64,000 nt of DNA from Paramecium tetraurelia (taxonomy: Eukaryota; Ciliophora; Oligohymenophorea; Peniculida; Parameciidae): contig NW_001799400.1 of NCBI RefSeq assembly GCF_000165425.1, positions 310,001 through 374,000 of the forward strand, in the 5' to 3' direction. The notes beneath the pieces were generated by a model that searched no databases, was not told the DNA's origin, and worked only from the letters and a program-made list of their open reading frames with translations. Positions 37,910 through 50,945 of the stretch are shown here, piece by piece. Made by a program: the position numbers and the translations under genes. Position 1 is the first letter of the stretch. The number at the start of each line of letters is the position of its first letter.

Positions 37910-40074
37910 AAATTAACTATAAGAATTAATAAAAAATTATTGAATTTATTTTTATATCGATAGCATAAGCATAATAAATTAATACAATAGCCTATACCTA
38001 CCAAATATATTTAACCATTTATATTTGGATTCATTATGAATTATGAATTTATTATGGTTGAATTTGGAAACTAACCCTCTCTCTCTTACTATCAAATATT
38101 CATTTTAACAATAAAGACATTATTTGGATATTTCATTAAGGAATTACCTTTTAGTATAAGAGAGGATATCAATTTGTGCCCTATAATTACTTATATTATT
38201 TAATTGTGTTTGCAAACTAAATTGAAAAATATTATGATTAAACAAATATGCTATCAAGAAGTAACACCTTTTTATTATGTAAAAATATGTAAACTGACAT
38301 TGATATTATGTTGTTATCAATAGGTAAAAGAAAGCATTAATTTATTCTCATAGCAATAAAATATATACTAGTTTAATATTTAAACGCCCCCAAATATTGA
38401 GTTGAATTTATTTTTAATAAATTGAGTTTTAGTAAATTTTTGAAATTAATTATACAGAAATTTGATTAATATTTTTAAGTTAAAGATCTGTTTAAAATCA
38501 AGATTTAAATAGCAATGAAAGAGTAACAAAATTATAATCATAAGAAAATAAAAAGATATTTATTATTTATAAATATTTAGAAGGATTGATTAAAATTTAT
38601 AACAGCTGAATTCTCATTATTTATCCATTTTAATTTTCAATAAAAAAATATGATTAAATCAGCAAGCAAGGCAGGATATCCACTTTATTAAAAATCTCCT
38701 TTTTTTAGTAAATTATCCAAATAAATACAGAGGTCTTTCATTTGCTTTTTTAGCTTTTACAATTCTAAAATTTAATGACCCTTTATAAAGTCTATCTCTA
38801 CAAGTGAACTTAAAAGAATTATATTTAAAAGAGATACTAATAATTTAAAAAAATTCCAATTGACCTTAAAGTGAACAAAAGGTATATAGATTTGACTCAA
38901 ACTCTATTTTTGTCGCAAATATCAATATTATTTAAGATGATAGATTCTCCTAAATTTGAAAGGGTAACTTACTTTCAAATTTAAGTGAAATTATTTTATT
39001 ATTATTATTAATATATGGTTAATCGTAATAAGATTATTAATTTAATAATCAAAACATACCAAATTCATTGAACAAATATATTTCAACTAAATCTTTGCTG
39101 TTTTTTAATTATCAAATTCTAATAGCTTTATGATCAATAGTTTTCAAAAAATAAACTCTTAAAAAATAATTTAGATCTAATGAGGTATATTATATTTTTA
39201 GATTAATTAGTCTTAAATGCGCAATTCTAATTGAACCCTCACTCTTTGAGCAAATAAAGATAATTGAAAATTTTTTATGCTATTATTATTATGAAAAAAT
39301 TTTTCTTCAATTTAGTTATCAACTTTTTAATCCATTAAGGGATTGTATATATTTTCTTTATATAAAATTTATATTGAAGGATATTCTAATTTTGCAAATA
39401 GAATCTCCATTATGAATTTACATATTATCTAAACTTTTATTTTTTTAAAGCAATTGCCTTCATTTATAAAGAGGTTCTGCTGCTTATTTTTGCCTCTTTT
39501 GTCTTTATAGGATCCTTTACATTCTATCTTAGCTTTATTAACTCATTGTTGCATGCTACCATGATGCATTATAAAGAAATGTGCGATTAAAATATTTGTC
39601 TTATTTAAGGATTCTCATACAAGATTAAATAGGATAAATATTTAAGACCGATACATTGAGAAGTAACTTAAAATCTTTTTTTTGTCTAGGCACAGCTTTT
39701 ATCAACTGGCGATGAAATTAGGAGAAAAGTAAAAATCATATCGTAAGCTTTTAAAATTCAAGCAACTTCATCTTAATTAGAATCTAAATTAAATACACTC
39801 TAATTTAAAAATAAATTATGAACCTTCTTTAAAATATGAATATATACTTTAGCCATCTCATATGGAAGTAGAAAAAGAATATTACACTAATTTAATTCTT
39901 CTTTTATCCATTTGCTTATCAATTAACACTTGTGAAGTTTAATGATATATATGTTTTCTAAAAACATTTATAAAAAAAGATGAATTGAATACCAGAAAAT
40001 ATCATTATAGATGAAAAAATTGTATTAAGACAGTTTTTGATCCTATTTAATATACATTTATTTAATGAAGTTAT
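37910..40074. other. Gene desert, AT-rich
   Basis: 2.2 kb without a supported gene. Open frames exist but are rich in Asn, Ile, Lys and Tyr and broken by TGA. A short minus-strand piece at about 39470-39570 reads protein-like on both sides of a TGA and may be a relic. No repeats or RNA genes recognised. Confidence 0.5.
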
Positions 40075-43000
40075 TTACTTGTTAAGACACTGCGCACAAA
40101 GGAGAAGCTATAAAAGGATTTTGTTTAAATTTGGGATGCCAAGAATCAAGACCTGAGTTCTGTCAATAATGCGGATGTGACTCTAAAAAGCATTTGAATT
40201 GCAAGAAAGACTTAAAAGAATTTGGTGAGATCTAAAGTTTTATAACAAAATTCAATCAGAGTATCCATGAATTAACAAACTAATTGAACCAATCATTTAC
40301 ATAAGTCAAAATAAAATATCAAGAATATTTAAAATACATGGAGGATATGAAAATATCAATAGTTAAGATTTCTGAATGTTTAAGTCAAAAGGATTATAAA
40401 TAAATGGAAAACAGTTTATAGGTGATTAAGGAATGGCATCAATATATAAACAATTAAAAGGAGTTTATAAAGGAGGATTTTATTAGTATTTTTTTTTAAG
40501 TAATATTTGTAGGTTCATAATTAGCTAGTATGAAGAAATTTATCCAGGCTATGGAATTTGATAAAGAATAATAATAATTTTCAGATATTCACTATGATTA
40601 TGAAAATTCACTTTAGTAAGGTATTCGAGTGTTAAAATGAAATTAGGAATACAATTACTAAATTAGTAGAAATGGCAGGAGGCTAATGAAAAAATTACTT
40701 AGTACATAAAATTATCAGCGAAACAATAAACATTGGCAACACTTTTTTAAAGTATTTCGATGATTATTTATATAATTAGTTATAAAAAAAATCGAAATGA
40801 ATTAACTTGGATAGGCAATAATTATGAGAAATTAGGCCGAAAAAATTAATAATAACTTTTATAGAGATCTACTAGACTATTCAAATGAAGAATTAATGAA
40901 AACCCCAAATAATATGGTTATGTTAATTGCATAAAGTTATTATAATATACAAATTAAATAGGTTATGCTTTATGTGAGTTAAAGTAATTTAAATAGGCTA
41001 TTGAGCAATGCGAAAAGGTTTTGATATAGGAATCTTAACATCTTCACGCTTTGAATAGAAAAAGTAATGAATGGTATAACATAAACAGGCGTTGCTTTAT
41101 AAAATTTGAGTGAACATTTAGATGCGATTTAATGTATTGATGTAGCTCTTTAAAAGAATCCAGAGTATTCTGTTGGTTATTTTAGAAAAGGTAATTTAAT
41201 GGTAAAATTTTAAGGATATTCCCTATGGTAATAGGGAAAAAATTAGGATGCAATTTTTATATTTGACAAAGCAATGCAAATAGATCCAAGTTATGCATCA
41301 ACCTATAATTATAAAGGTATGATTTCTCTAATTTGTAATAGGTAATGCCTTAAACGATCTTAAATAATACAATGAAGCTATTGTTTGTTATGATAAAGCA
41401 ATCTAAATATATCCAAATGACGAAGTAGCTTATTTTAAGAAAGGTATGAAATCTAGAATTTGTAATAGGTAATGCCTTAAGCGATCTTAAATAATACAAT
41501 GAAGCCATCGTTTGTTATGATAAAGCAATCTAACTAGATCCAAATGATGCATCCTTCTATAATAATAAAGGTATGAAATCTCTAATTTATAATAGGTAAT
41601 GCCTTAAGCGATCTTAAATAATACAATGAAGCTATTGTTTGTTATGATAAAGCAATCTAACTAGATCCAAATGACGAAGTAAATTATTTTAATAAAGGTA
41701 TGAAATCTCTAATTTGTAATAGGTAATGCCTTAAATAATCTTAAATAATACAATGAAGCCATTGTTTGCTATGATAAGGCTATTCAATTTAATAAAAATT
41801 ATTCAGTTGCCCATTTTTCTAAAGGTATGAAATCTCTTATATGTAATAGGTTATGCCTTACATAATCTTAAATAATACGATGAGGCCATTGTTTGCTATA
41901 ACAATGCAATCAAAATAGATCCAAATTATACATCAGCCTATTTTAATAAAGGTATGAAATCTCTTATTTTTAATAGGTACTACATTACACAATTTTAAAT
42001 AATACAAGGAGGCCATTGTTTGCTATAGTAATGCAATCGAATTAGATCCAAGTGATGCATCAGTCTATACTCATAAAGGTATGATATCTCTAATTTGTAA
42101 TAGGTAATGCCTTAAGCGATCTTAAATAATACAATGAAGCCATTGTTTGTTATGATAAAGCAATCTAACTAGATCCAAATGATGAAGTCGCTTATTTTAA
42201 GAAAGGTATGAAATCTAGAATTTGTAATAGGTAATGCCTTAAGCGATCTTAAATAATACAATATAGCCATTGTTTTTTATGATAAAGCAATCTAACTAGA
42301 TCCAAATGACGAAGTAGCTTATTATAAGAAAGGTATGAAATCTCTAATTTGTAATAGGCAGTGCTTTAAACGATCTTAAATAATACAAAGAAGCCATCTT
42401 TTGTTATGATAAAGCAATCTAATTAAATCCAAATTGCTAAGTAGCTTATTTTAATAAAGGTATGAAATTTTGTTTTTGTAATAGGTAATACCTTACAAGA
42501 TCTTCAATAATACAATGAATCCATTGCTTGCTATGATAAAGCAATCGAAATAGATCCAAATCAGGCTGAGTTCTATTTGTAAAAAGGTATAAATCTTTTT
42601 AATTTTACTAGGTAAGGTCTTACATGATCTTAAAAATTATAAGGATGCACTTGAATGCTATGACAAAGGAATCAAATTAGATTCAAGTTAAACATTAATC
42701 TATAATTATAAAGGTTTGAACCCTCTTAATCTTATTAGGTAGGACATTACATAATCTGAAGTCATACAATGAGGCAATATTTTATTATAATAATGCAATC
42801 AAACTTGATCGAAATTACGCAATGGCCTATAATAATAAAGGTATGAAATCTCTAACTTTTTATTAGGTAGGGCCTTACATGATCTTAAATAATACAATGA
42901 GGCCATTATTTCTTATGATGAAGCAATCAAAAAAGACCCAAGTCTTGCAATAGCGTTTAATAATAAAGGTCGGAATTCTATGAGTATTATTAGGCAGAGC

Positions 43001-43627
43001 CTTACACGATCTTTAAAAATACAATGATTCACTTTAATGCTATGATACAGCAATTCAAATTGATTAAAATTTTGCAATAGCCTATAATAATAAAGGTATG
43101 AAATGTATTAATTTAATTAGGTAGGGCATTATATAATCTTAAATAATACACAGATGCAATTGTTTGCTATGATAAAGCCATTTAAATAGATCCAAATTTT
43201 ACAATAGCCTATAATAATAAAGGTATGAAGTCTTTCTATTTTATAAGGTAAGGCCTTACATAATCTTAAATAATACAAAGATGCCATTGCTTGCTATGAT
43301 AAAGCAATTCAGATAGATCCAAATTTTACAATAGCCTATAATAATAAAGGTTAGAAATATTTAATTTAATTAGGTAATGCCTTATCGAATCTTAATTAAA
43401 ACAATGATGCCATTGATTGTTTTAATAAAGCAATTAATATAAATCCCAATGATACAACAAATTATTTTTAAAAAGGTTTGAAATATCTTATTGTTTAAGG
43501 TTAATTTTTAACAAATATCAAAAACTACACGTAAGCTATTGAAAATTATGAGCAGGCAATTTTAAATTGCAAATCATATTAGAATTAATTTTAATAATTA
43601 ATTATTGACTTAAAAACAAAGAAATGA
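40075..43627 (+). CDS. TPR-repeat protein with N-terminal Cys/His motif
   Basis: The N-terminus has a zinc-like cluster (CLNLGCQES, FCQQCGCDSKKHLNC) resembling a B-box. A coiled coil of about 200 residues and some 20 tetratricopeptide repeats of 34 residues follow. A typical unit contains LKQYNEAIVCYDKAIQI then a Pro-Asn/Asp turn and a hydrophobic YFKKG end. From 41317 on, each TPR is one exon followed by a 24-27 nt intron at the same codon phase (after the first base of Gly). TPR solenoids bind peptides and proteins. Such B-box/TPR proteins form large families in Paramecium. Stop TGA 43625-43627. Confidence 0.9.
41317..43500 (+). repeat. Tandem array of about 17 TPR exon-plus-intron units, 127-bp period
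   Basis: Each unit is about 102 nt of exon plus about 25 nt of intron. Intron starts occur at 41317, 41444 and so on. The introns themselves are alike (many begin GTATGAAATCT and end TTTGTAATAG), especially among units 2-5 and 8-10. Exon and intron have therefore been duplicated together, some copies recently. Later units (after about 42600) have more diverged introns. Confidence 0.9.
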
Positions 43628-43689
43628 ATTTAGTTAAATCCTTTAGTATATAATTCATAATTAACTTAAATTCTTTTTTAAATTGATTA

Positions 43690-44480
43690 TAATTTATTTT
43701 CTTCAAAAGTAATCTTTTATTTATTACCAAATTAATGCCAATCATTATCTATTTTCTAAATACCCTTTCAATCCAAGTCATTCTTAAGTTCCTTATTTCA
43801 TTTTTCATTTCACCATTTAATTAGATTTGGCTTTTCTTACAAATCTGCTATTATCTGTATTTCAGATTCATTTACTTGCAAAAAGATCTAAAAGGTGATT
43901 ATATAATTGTTTAGTGAGCAATTTATTCAGAATCTTTTTGCTGCCTTTATGCTATAACATCTTAACGTATCTATATCTATTTACTCTTTGATAGTTACAG
44001 GAGCGAAAGACTAGGATGAGAATCTCTAATATCATCTCATGTATTATTTGCGCTTTTTTTCTATTCTGATAGCAAATTTTAATTTAATATATAGATTCTA
44101 TATATTTGAATCAAGATTTTCTAACCTACAGGGTCAATTTTTAACTTTTGGTAATCATTACTCAAGCTTAAATAGAGTACTTATAGTTGAAATGAATCGT
44201 ATTTAAAATTGACTCACTCTACAGATTAGTTAATATTAATAAACTATCACAATCACAGTCATGAATAAATCGGTATTGGATTTTTGAATTGTATAAAGTG
44301 CTTGCTTACACAAATCTATTAAGTGTATTTGTAATTTTCAAGATTTCATTTCTATAAATGTAATGAGTGCTTTTTTAATTTTCTTAATATTAAGGAATTC
44401 AGTTTAGCGAAGTACCTGGTCTTGTTTTTGATGTAACTACTTTTTGATTTGATCTTGCAATATAAATTTATATTTAGATA
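43690..44480 (-). pseudogene. Decayed gene of unknown family
   Basis: The minus strand holds protein-like pieces in shifting frames: LQDQIKKQLHQKQDQVLRQT near 44430, KYDSFQLQVLYLSLSNDYQK near 44160, and near 43780 a stretch reading NKELKNDLD with TGA codons at three spots within 20 codons. Some joins could be introns, but the dense TGAs near 43780 cannot be removed by short introns. Best read as a degraded member of a ciliate gene family. Confidence 0.4.
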
Positions 44481-44699
44481 TTTTGACTGGAAAGTTTAAA
44501 TTTAATGAAGTTTAGTTTTTATAAATTAATGAAAAACTATTCGTCCTTATTTTATTTACTCCTGATTCGAAAGTTAATATTGAATTCTATTTACAATTAA
44601 ATTTAATAATTAATCTTAAGTTTGAGTTAAATTTGAAATAAGTAAATACCTATATAAAAGATATTTATATATGTATGCATAGTTAGTCTTACAATTTAT

Positions 44700-46190
44700 A
44701 ACTTAGTAAAGAATATTCAACTTAAAGAATTTTATTACAAACTACGGAGGAGAATCGAGAATTATTCGAACTTATACTATTCTATCTATCATAATATTCA
44801 TCTAAACACTTCTAGATGCATATGCTAAATAAATTGGATTAATTTGTAATAGGATCCCAAGATAATTAAAATGTTTCTCTATTCACATAAAATCGGTTAT
44901 TTAGAAATATTAAGGAATTTTTTCATGAATACCACTCAAATATTTAATAAAATAATTAGTATAAATTTTGCAAAAAATTTCATTTATGATATCTTTATGA
45001 TATTATGTTACCATTGGCTATTTGGAGGGAGATATTTAAAATGGAAATATATGAACTTCTCCATCTATTAATAAATTGGATCTATTCAAGAGAATCAAAT
45101 AATTTTACAATTGTATTTTCTCAAGAAAATCCATGCTCTTTATTCCTCTCCAGAAGGAGAATATTATTTAAGTAGAGGAAACAAAATTTCAGTTGTTAAC
45201 CTAAAATACATAGGCTTTGGCTAATTTTAACAGGTATATTTATATTAGGATTTTTTCTGTAATAGTCGCTTGTAAAACTTTAGATGATCATATAATTCAA
45301 TATCTTAAATTTGTTTATATTTATCAGGTTTAAAAATGGTTTGAAAGAAATTCATTAAATTACTGACCTCATTAGAAATCGCTTAAGGGATGCAAAAAAT
45401 TTAATATTTTTATCTCATTTTTAATTTATCAAATCTATTGCTGAATTATTTGAATTCTTAGTATAAGATTGGCTTATAATTCTATTTTGGAAGAATTATC
45501 GGTGCCTCCTTTGAGGACAGGTAAATTCAGTTTTCTTTGAAATAAAAATCTGAAAAAATAATAATCTAACATAATCCTTTTAAGTTACAACTTGCAGAAC
45601 ATAACTTTTTCCCTTATTAAATACAACTAGATATCCATGGTGTTGGAGAAAAGGGATAATGCTGACCCAAATGATTAATTTATTCATAACCAAAAATGAA
45701 ATAATGGAGGAGAAAGGAGGAAGAAGGCTTAGGAGAAAAAAATATTTGAAAGATCTATTAGAAAAGTTCATCGAAGAGAATGGAATCTACACGGGGTAAA
45801 AATACATTAATTTAAATCTAAGTTGTAGATATATTGGAACATTTTAAAAAATTTCTAGGGAGTAATCAGTAAATGTGAAAAGATTAAGAGCGCATTAGAA
45901 AGGATTAGAATTTTGGATACATAAATTAAAGAAAACTATAATAAATCTTTAAACTATTGCTGAAATTTTCATATTTATTTTGGAGAGAATTCTGAAAATG
46001 GAAAGAGGATGATGAGAGATACAAAATCAATAAATAGAAACACTTATTTGGATCTAATGGTAGTAAGAGACAAAATTTTAAATTCATCATATCTTTAGAG
46101 ATAAATGAATTCTAGAAAAAGCTATACTAAAATGAAATAATCCAATACTAAGTATTATTTTAGTATCTAATAATACCTAATTGATTGATA
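44700..46190 (+). pseudogene. Decayed coding region
   Basis: A 170-codon TGA-free frame covers about 44757-45300 (it includes HALYSSPEGEYYLSRGNKIS). Further coding-like pieces follow at 45330-45460, 45660-45797 (MLTQMINLFITKNEIMEEKG) and 45880-46190, in different frames and separated by TGA. I could not join them with canonical 20-35 nt introns. Family not recognised. It may instead be a real gene with unusual introns. Confidence 0.35.
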
Positions 46191-46496
46191 GCTTTTTATT
46201 TGTTTAATGATTCTTTAATATGTTGTCAATCGTATTTAAGAGTCATTTTTTTTTTAAATAATTAGATCTCAATATATGAGAATATAATAATATTGTATGC
46301 TTATTATAATTAATCTTGCTTTTAGATACTAAAGATAGATTCAATATGAATCCATTTACATATTTACTAAATATATAAATATTTTAATGAAGGCTGATGA
46401 TAGTTATTAAGGTATTGGTGATCATTTTTGAAAGATTATTATAATATAATAATAATTAAAAAAAATAATGAATTATGAAGGGATATGAAAATTTAA

Positions 46497-47052
46497 TCAT
46501 TTTTTTTTATTTCCCTTTTAATCCTTTTCTTTTTCTTTCTAATTTTGTTTTTATTTTTCTTTTTCTTTTTCTTTTTCCTTTTCCTTAGTTTCTTTTGTCT
46601 CTTTTTAGTCCTTCTTTTAATTTTTATTTTTAATTTATTAAATTCTTTATTCATCTTCATCTTCGCTTTCCTCATCATCTTTAGAAGCCTTAGTGACTTT
46701 TTTTGATCCTTTTTTGTGTTTTTTCTTTTCTTATTTTAATTCCTTCAAGCAAGTTTTAACTTTTTCTTCATCTAATTTATATTTTTTGATCCAAGCCTCA
46801 TAATCTTTTTTATATTAATTTTAGGCCTTCTCTTTTTCATTTTCGTATTTCTAAATAAATATAAAATATTACCTCTTTTTTTTTTTTATCTAAATCATTC
46901 CACATTTAGGAAATAACTTAAGTTAATTCAGTCATGCTTTTCTCTTAATTTTTCTTTTTTACTTCATCATAAACTTCACCTCTATATATCATATATGCAT
47001 TTTGAGGTTTTTTTGGCATATGCTACATTGCATCCTCTGATATATAGTCCAT
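46497..47052 (-). CDS. HMG-box protein
   Basis: 177 residues after one 22-nt intron. The HMG box opens with PKKPQNAYMIYRGEVYDEV, continues through MTELTQVISQMWNDLDKKKK and closes with YKKDYEAWIKKYK. It is one HMG box of the sequence-non-specific (HMGB/FACT) kind. A long tail follows: acidic DDEESEDEDE, then Lys/Glu/Gln repeats. It probably bends DNA in chromatin. The count of a 12-base A run next to the intron matters for the frame and fits as written. Start chosen at MDYISEDAM; a later Met at 47019 is possible. Confidence 0.92.
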
Positions 47053-47143
47053 AAATTTTAAATTTAAATTTATATAACAAAATAGCGCTCAATCAAAGAT
47101 TTATTGTTTAATTATTAATGAGTGTTTAACTTAGAAATTCATT

Positions 47144-49118
47144 TCATATATTAGGGACATTAAAAGAATGAAAATCCCACCTCTCTCGTAATATATTGTT
47201 TGTATTAACACAATTAAAATAATCAAACTATTGATAGAAAATGGTTCTCTATTTTTTAGATCCATTTCTATTACCCAAGATAAAGATACGTTAACTAATT
47301 GATGTCTCTAATTCTAATTTGATTGAAAGTAGCTAACAAATATATTCAAATTTACTTGTTCCATCACAAAATGACCATCCCCATGATCTGGCTAGAGTAA
47401 AAGCACAGATAATGGCCTCAAAAATGGAAACCTCCTTGTACATTGCCAAACCACCAAGACGCACAACTCGATGGAGAGTAGTAAAAATACTATCTGTGTA
47501 TCTCATAACCTTTGTTGGTAGATTTGCAATTATTTTGTTTTATAAGAAGTCATCTTTGATATTATTAGAGTAAAAGGTTTCTTTTTTCGGTATTTACAAC
47601 CTATATATATTTAATTGATATACTCCTATTATTATAGCTTAAAATCATTATTCTATAGGGTAAACATACTCAAATTGTATCCAGTTCCAAATACAAGTTA
47701 AGTTGTTTAACCATATACGCAATACCCCATAGATGCTATTTGTTCAGCTTATTGTTTAAAATCATTCAAGGTAACTTATTTAAACTGTGTAGTTTATTTT
47801 TTAAAAATTATAAATGCTGAAGCTCTACATGAATCTGTGCCATCTACAGCTCGAAAGGCAACAATATATTTGGATTATTGATTATCTGCCTACAAGGTCT
47901 ATTGATTATCAAGGATATAGAGTATTTGGCAATATTATGTTTTAAGGAATGACTCATTTAAGTATTGAATAGCTTTCTTTAGACCTGTTAGAGAATATAC
48001 GAATTTAGATATGACTCTCATTTATTCAACAAGATATTTAACTAATTAAGTGAAATCACCCGATGCTTCATTGTGTTTTAATTGTTCTGCTTCAATAAAC
48101 TTGTTAAATGATTGTGTATTTTCTGGGATATTGGAATAAAAGTCATCTGTAAATTTTTCTAATTTTAATCTAATTTGAGCCTAATGATCATAACGACCAC
48201 AATCATAGATAACAATATCAGTGTGTGATTCCTATTTCAAAACTTTTAGTATTTATTTCATGCCTCTTATGATTTTACCGAAAGCCACTCTTTTATAATC
48301 AAAGAATGGCATAGGTGCCAAAGTAATATAGAATTAGGAATGGTTTGTATGCTAAAATCCATCGTTTGCAAATCCAATGATACCTTCGCAATCATGTTTC
48401 AATGCATAAGATTCATCTTCAAAATATCCTCCATAAATAGATATCTTTTTATCAAACTAACCTCCTTAAATGAACCCTAAATTTAAATTATATTACAACC
48501 ATTAGGTTTGTATTTGGTGAATTTACTATTTTTATAAGTATAAAATTTGCCTTCAATATTGACACCTTCGCAGAATTTGGTGAAATTTTCACAAGCCTTA
48601 GGTGCAAAGTCATTAAATAATTCAATAACAACAGGATGGAGTTAATCATCGATTGACAACATCATTTATACATAAGCTAAAAGTGATTAAACATAAATAC
48701 TATTCTTTCTCGAATTAAAAAATCTCAATTACGATTCATAGGCTTAACTAATCATGGTCTGAGTAAATTTAATTCTACGACTTGCATGTACAGTAGGTGT
48801 TCCATTCTAAATCAATAACAATGGTCTATGATATTTCTATTTTATAAACCTTTTCACTGTTTTAGACATAAATGAGTCATCCATAGTAAACGGTTCTTAA
48901 TTGCAAAGAGGTTGTAATTTCTTAATTTAAATTCTCAATGAAGCATCCCTTTTCAGCAGTTTCACTTGGTGATCATATTCAGACTGATTTTTTATTAATG
49001 TATTTACCTCATGCATTTCTTAGATCTCATAGGTCTTTTTTCGTTCTGTCAATTGCAAATTTTTGAAGTGCAATAAATCTGGATTACCTGTTACGCTCAT
49101 CACTTTAATTTTGCTCAT
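47144..49118 (-). CDS. Cyclophilin domain fused to a fructose-1,6-bisphosphatase-like domain
   Basis: 642 residues after two 23-nt introns; the length divides by three and there is no TGA between the two domains. Residues 1-150 form a PPIL6-like N-terminus. Residues 150-300 are cyclophilin: HPVVIELFNDFAPKACENF, GFIQGGQF, YGGYFEDESYALKH, HSQFYITLAPMPFFDYKRVA. The catalytic Arg of cyclophilin A is Lys here, and its Trp121 and His126 are Phe and Arg. From about 330, class I FBPase homology starts (SFNKFIEAEQLKHNEASGDF). It runs through YIVAFRAVDGTDS and QIASMGYCVYGQTTQLVFGT to MRYTDSIFTTLHRVVRLGG. Metal ligands in SEE, KKLD and the first Asp of DPLDG are gone, so it is probably a catalytically dead FBPase fold. 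Confidence 0.85.
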
Positions 49119-49200
49119 TTTTAATTTTATGTAATAAAATGAGATGATTTAGCTACTATAAAAAACTGGTGATAAATTAAAGAATAAAAAATTGGAGAGA

Positions 49201-50555
49201 ATGATAGCAGTGAATCCTTCAAATACACAGTTCACTTAATAATTCTTGTAGTAATAACTTGATAAAAGCAACACTTAAAAAAAAGGTACCTTACTCACCT
49301 AAAATGAATTGAATTAAGCAATAAAAAAGTTTCAAGAATATATAACCAAAAATCAGGACGCACATTCTCTACAGACTTATTAAAAATCCTAAGAAAGTGA
49401 AAATATGTAAGATAAGTCCAGGTTTAAAACAATAAATTTTGACACTTCCTCCTCAAAAAAAGTCTAATCAAAGCATTCGCATAAATTATCTCATGCCATA
49501 CCGACAATTGCAAACGACAAACCACAACCTCAACATTTTAGACAATCTTCGGATATTATAAGAAATGATGGCATTGTGGACAAACTCTATGATTCTCTAA
49601 TGAGCAGAAATGCTGGAAATTCTAAACCGATAACACCAAAATGTGGGACATTTCAATTTCCTTAATTTTCAGATGATAATCAAGAATTAACAAATGCCAA
49701 CTTAGAAGAAATATACTATATTCAGAAAGTTAAATAAGCCATAATATTATAAAATTAAAATGATTATTTTACTAGATTATATCGAAATCATTTTAAACAA
49801 TTATGTCAAGAATTAAGTATTGGCATCAAATTAAAGCCTGCCAATTATACAGACATTAAGACAAAGGGAGTTAAATTAGACAAACAAAATAAATATAAAG
49901 GTATTTCTTTAAAATATTTAGATTCAATCACTCTTATATTTGATTTAGATGAGACATTAATACATTGCAATGAACGAGATCATAAATTATATGATGCCAT
50001 TCTTACTGTCAATCTTAATAAAACATAGCAAGTATAAGCTAAAATTAATGTACGACCAAATGCAGTTGAAATACTGAGAAAGTTATCAGAGAATTTTGAA
50101 TTAATAGTATTTACAGCCTCTAATAAAATATATGCCAAAAGCGTAATTGATTATTTAGATCCAAATAAGGATATATTTGCTCATAGGCTTTATCGAGAAT
50201 CTTGTATCTTAACATCAGGTGGAATTCACGTTAAAGATTTAAGAATACTTAACAGAAATTTAGAAAAAGTAGCTATAATTGACAATTCCGCTTGCAATTT
50301 TTCATGGCAAATAGATAATGGAATCCCTATAATCCCTTTCTATGACAATTAATTAGATGATGAACTTAATCACTTATACAAATATCTATCTGGCATGAGA
50401 GAGTGTAACGATGTTAGAGAATATAATAGGTATTTCTCAGTTTTATTTTTAGGAAACATCTTCAATTATATAGATACACAGGCAATATTAACTAATATCA
50501 AAACATTAGCAGATAAATGAAGGAATAGGATTATGTGATTGAGGATAAAAATTGA
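49201..50555 (+). CDS. CTD-type (NIF/SCP) phosphatase
   Basis: 443 residues after one 23-nt intron near the 3' end. The N-terminal 240 residues are Gln/Ser-rich. The HAD-fold phosphatase domain then begins with the nucleophile motif TLIFDLDETLIHC (DxDxT). It continues with INVRPNAVEILRKLSENFEL, IVFTAS, and the motif III region VAIIDNSACNFSWQIDNGIP. It ends with LDDELNHLYKYLSGM. Members dephosphorylate Ser/Thr, for example on the RNA polymerase II CTD. The true substrate is not visible. It is divergent from the cyclophilin-FBPase gene (82 bp between starts). Confidence 0.92.
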
Positions 50556-50945
50556 TTATTTCTATACTGAATTACTATATTTTATTATTACAGAGTGATT
50601 GGTCAAACTAAAGAATTTCAATTAGTTTTATATCTCCTAATTCTTTCAAATTGAGCTATTTTTCTCTTCATTTTTCAATATGCTTCTAAGTTGAAGTTTA
50701 TCCAATTATTATTTCACTAACATCAATTAGACTAATAAGAGTGGTATCTTCAAATCAGCGTTAGCCTTCTTTGTAATAATTTTGAAGGAGAAGTATTTCA
50801 ACAGTGCTAATGATGATATATAGAAATCATAAAGGAACCATCATTAAATAGATGAGAAGCAAAGGTGAATCAATATGAATTTCAAATTATACTTCTCTAT
50901 CTATATTTTATATTGCATATTAAGAGTATTAAAATTTTGATATTG
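50556..50945. other. Intergenic, possible minus-strand relic
   Basis: 390 bp upstream of the kinase gene. On the minus strand about 50600-50830 one frame reads IISTVEILLLQNYYKEG and continues protein-like past TGA codons near 50755 and 50667. This may be a small relic. No promoter motif identified. Confidence 0.35.

Noticed and set aside
46493-46678. A 61-residue frame of nearly pure Lys/Arg
   Set aside because: Out-of-frame reading of the Glu/Lys/Gln tail of the HMG-box gene.
47235-47640. A + strand frame of about 135 codons starting MVLYFLDPFLLPK with a hydrophobic stretch
   Set aside because: It is antisense to the FBPase-like C-terminus, whose homology and exact splice arithmetic on the minus strand are stronger.
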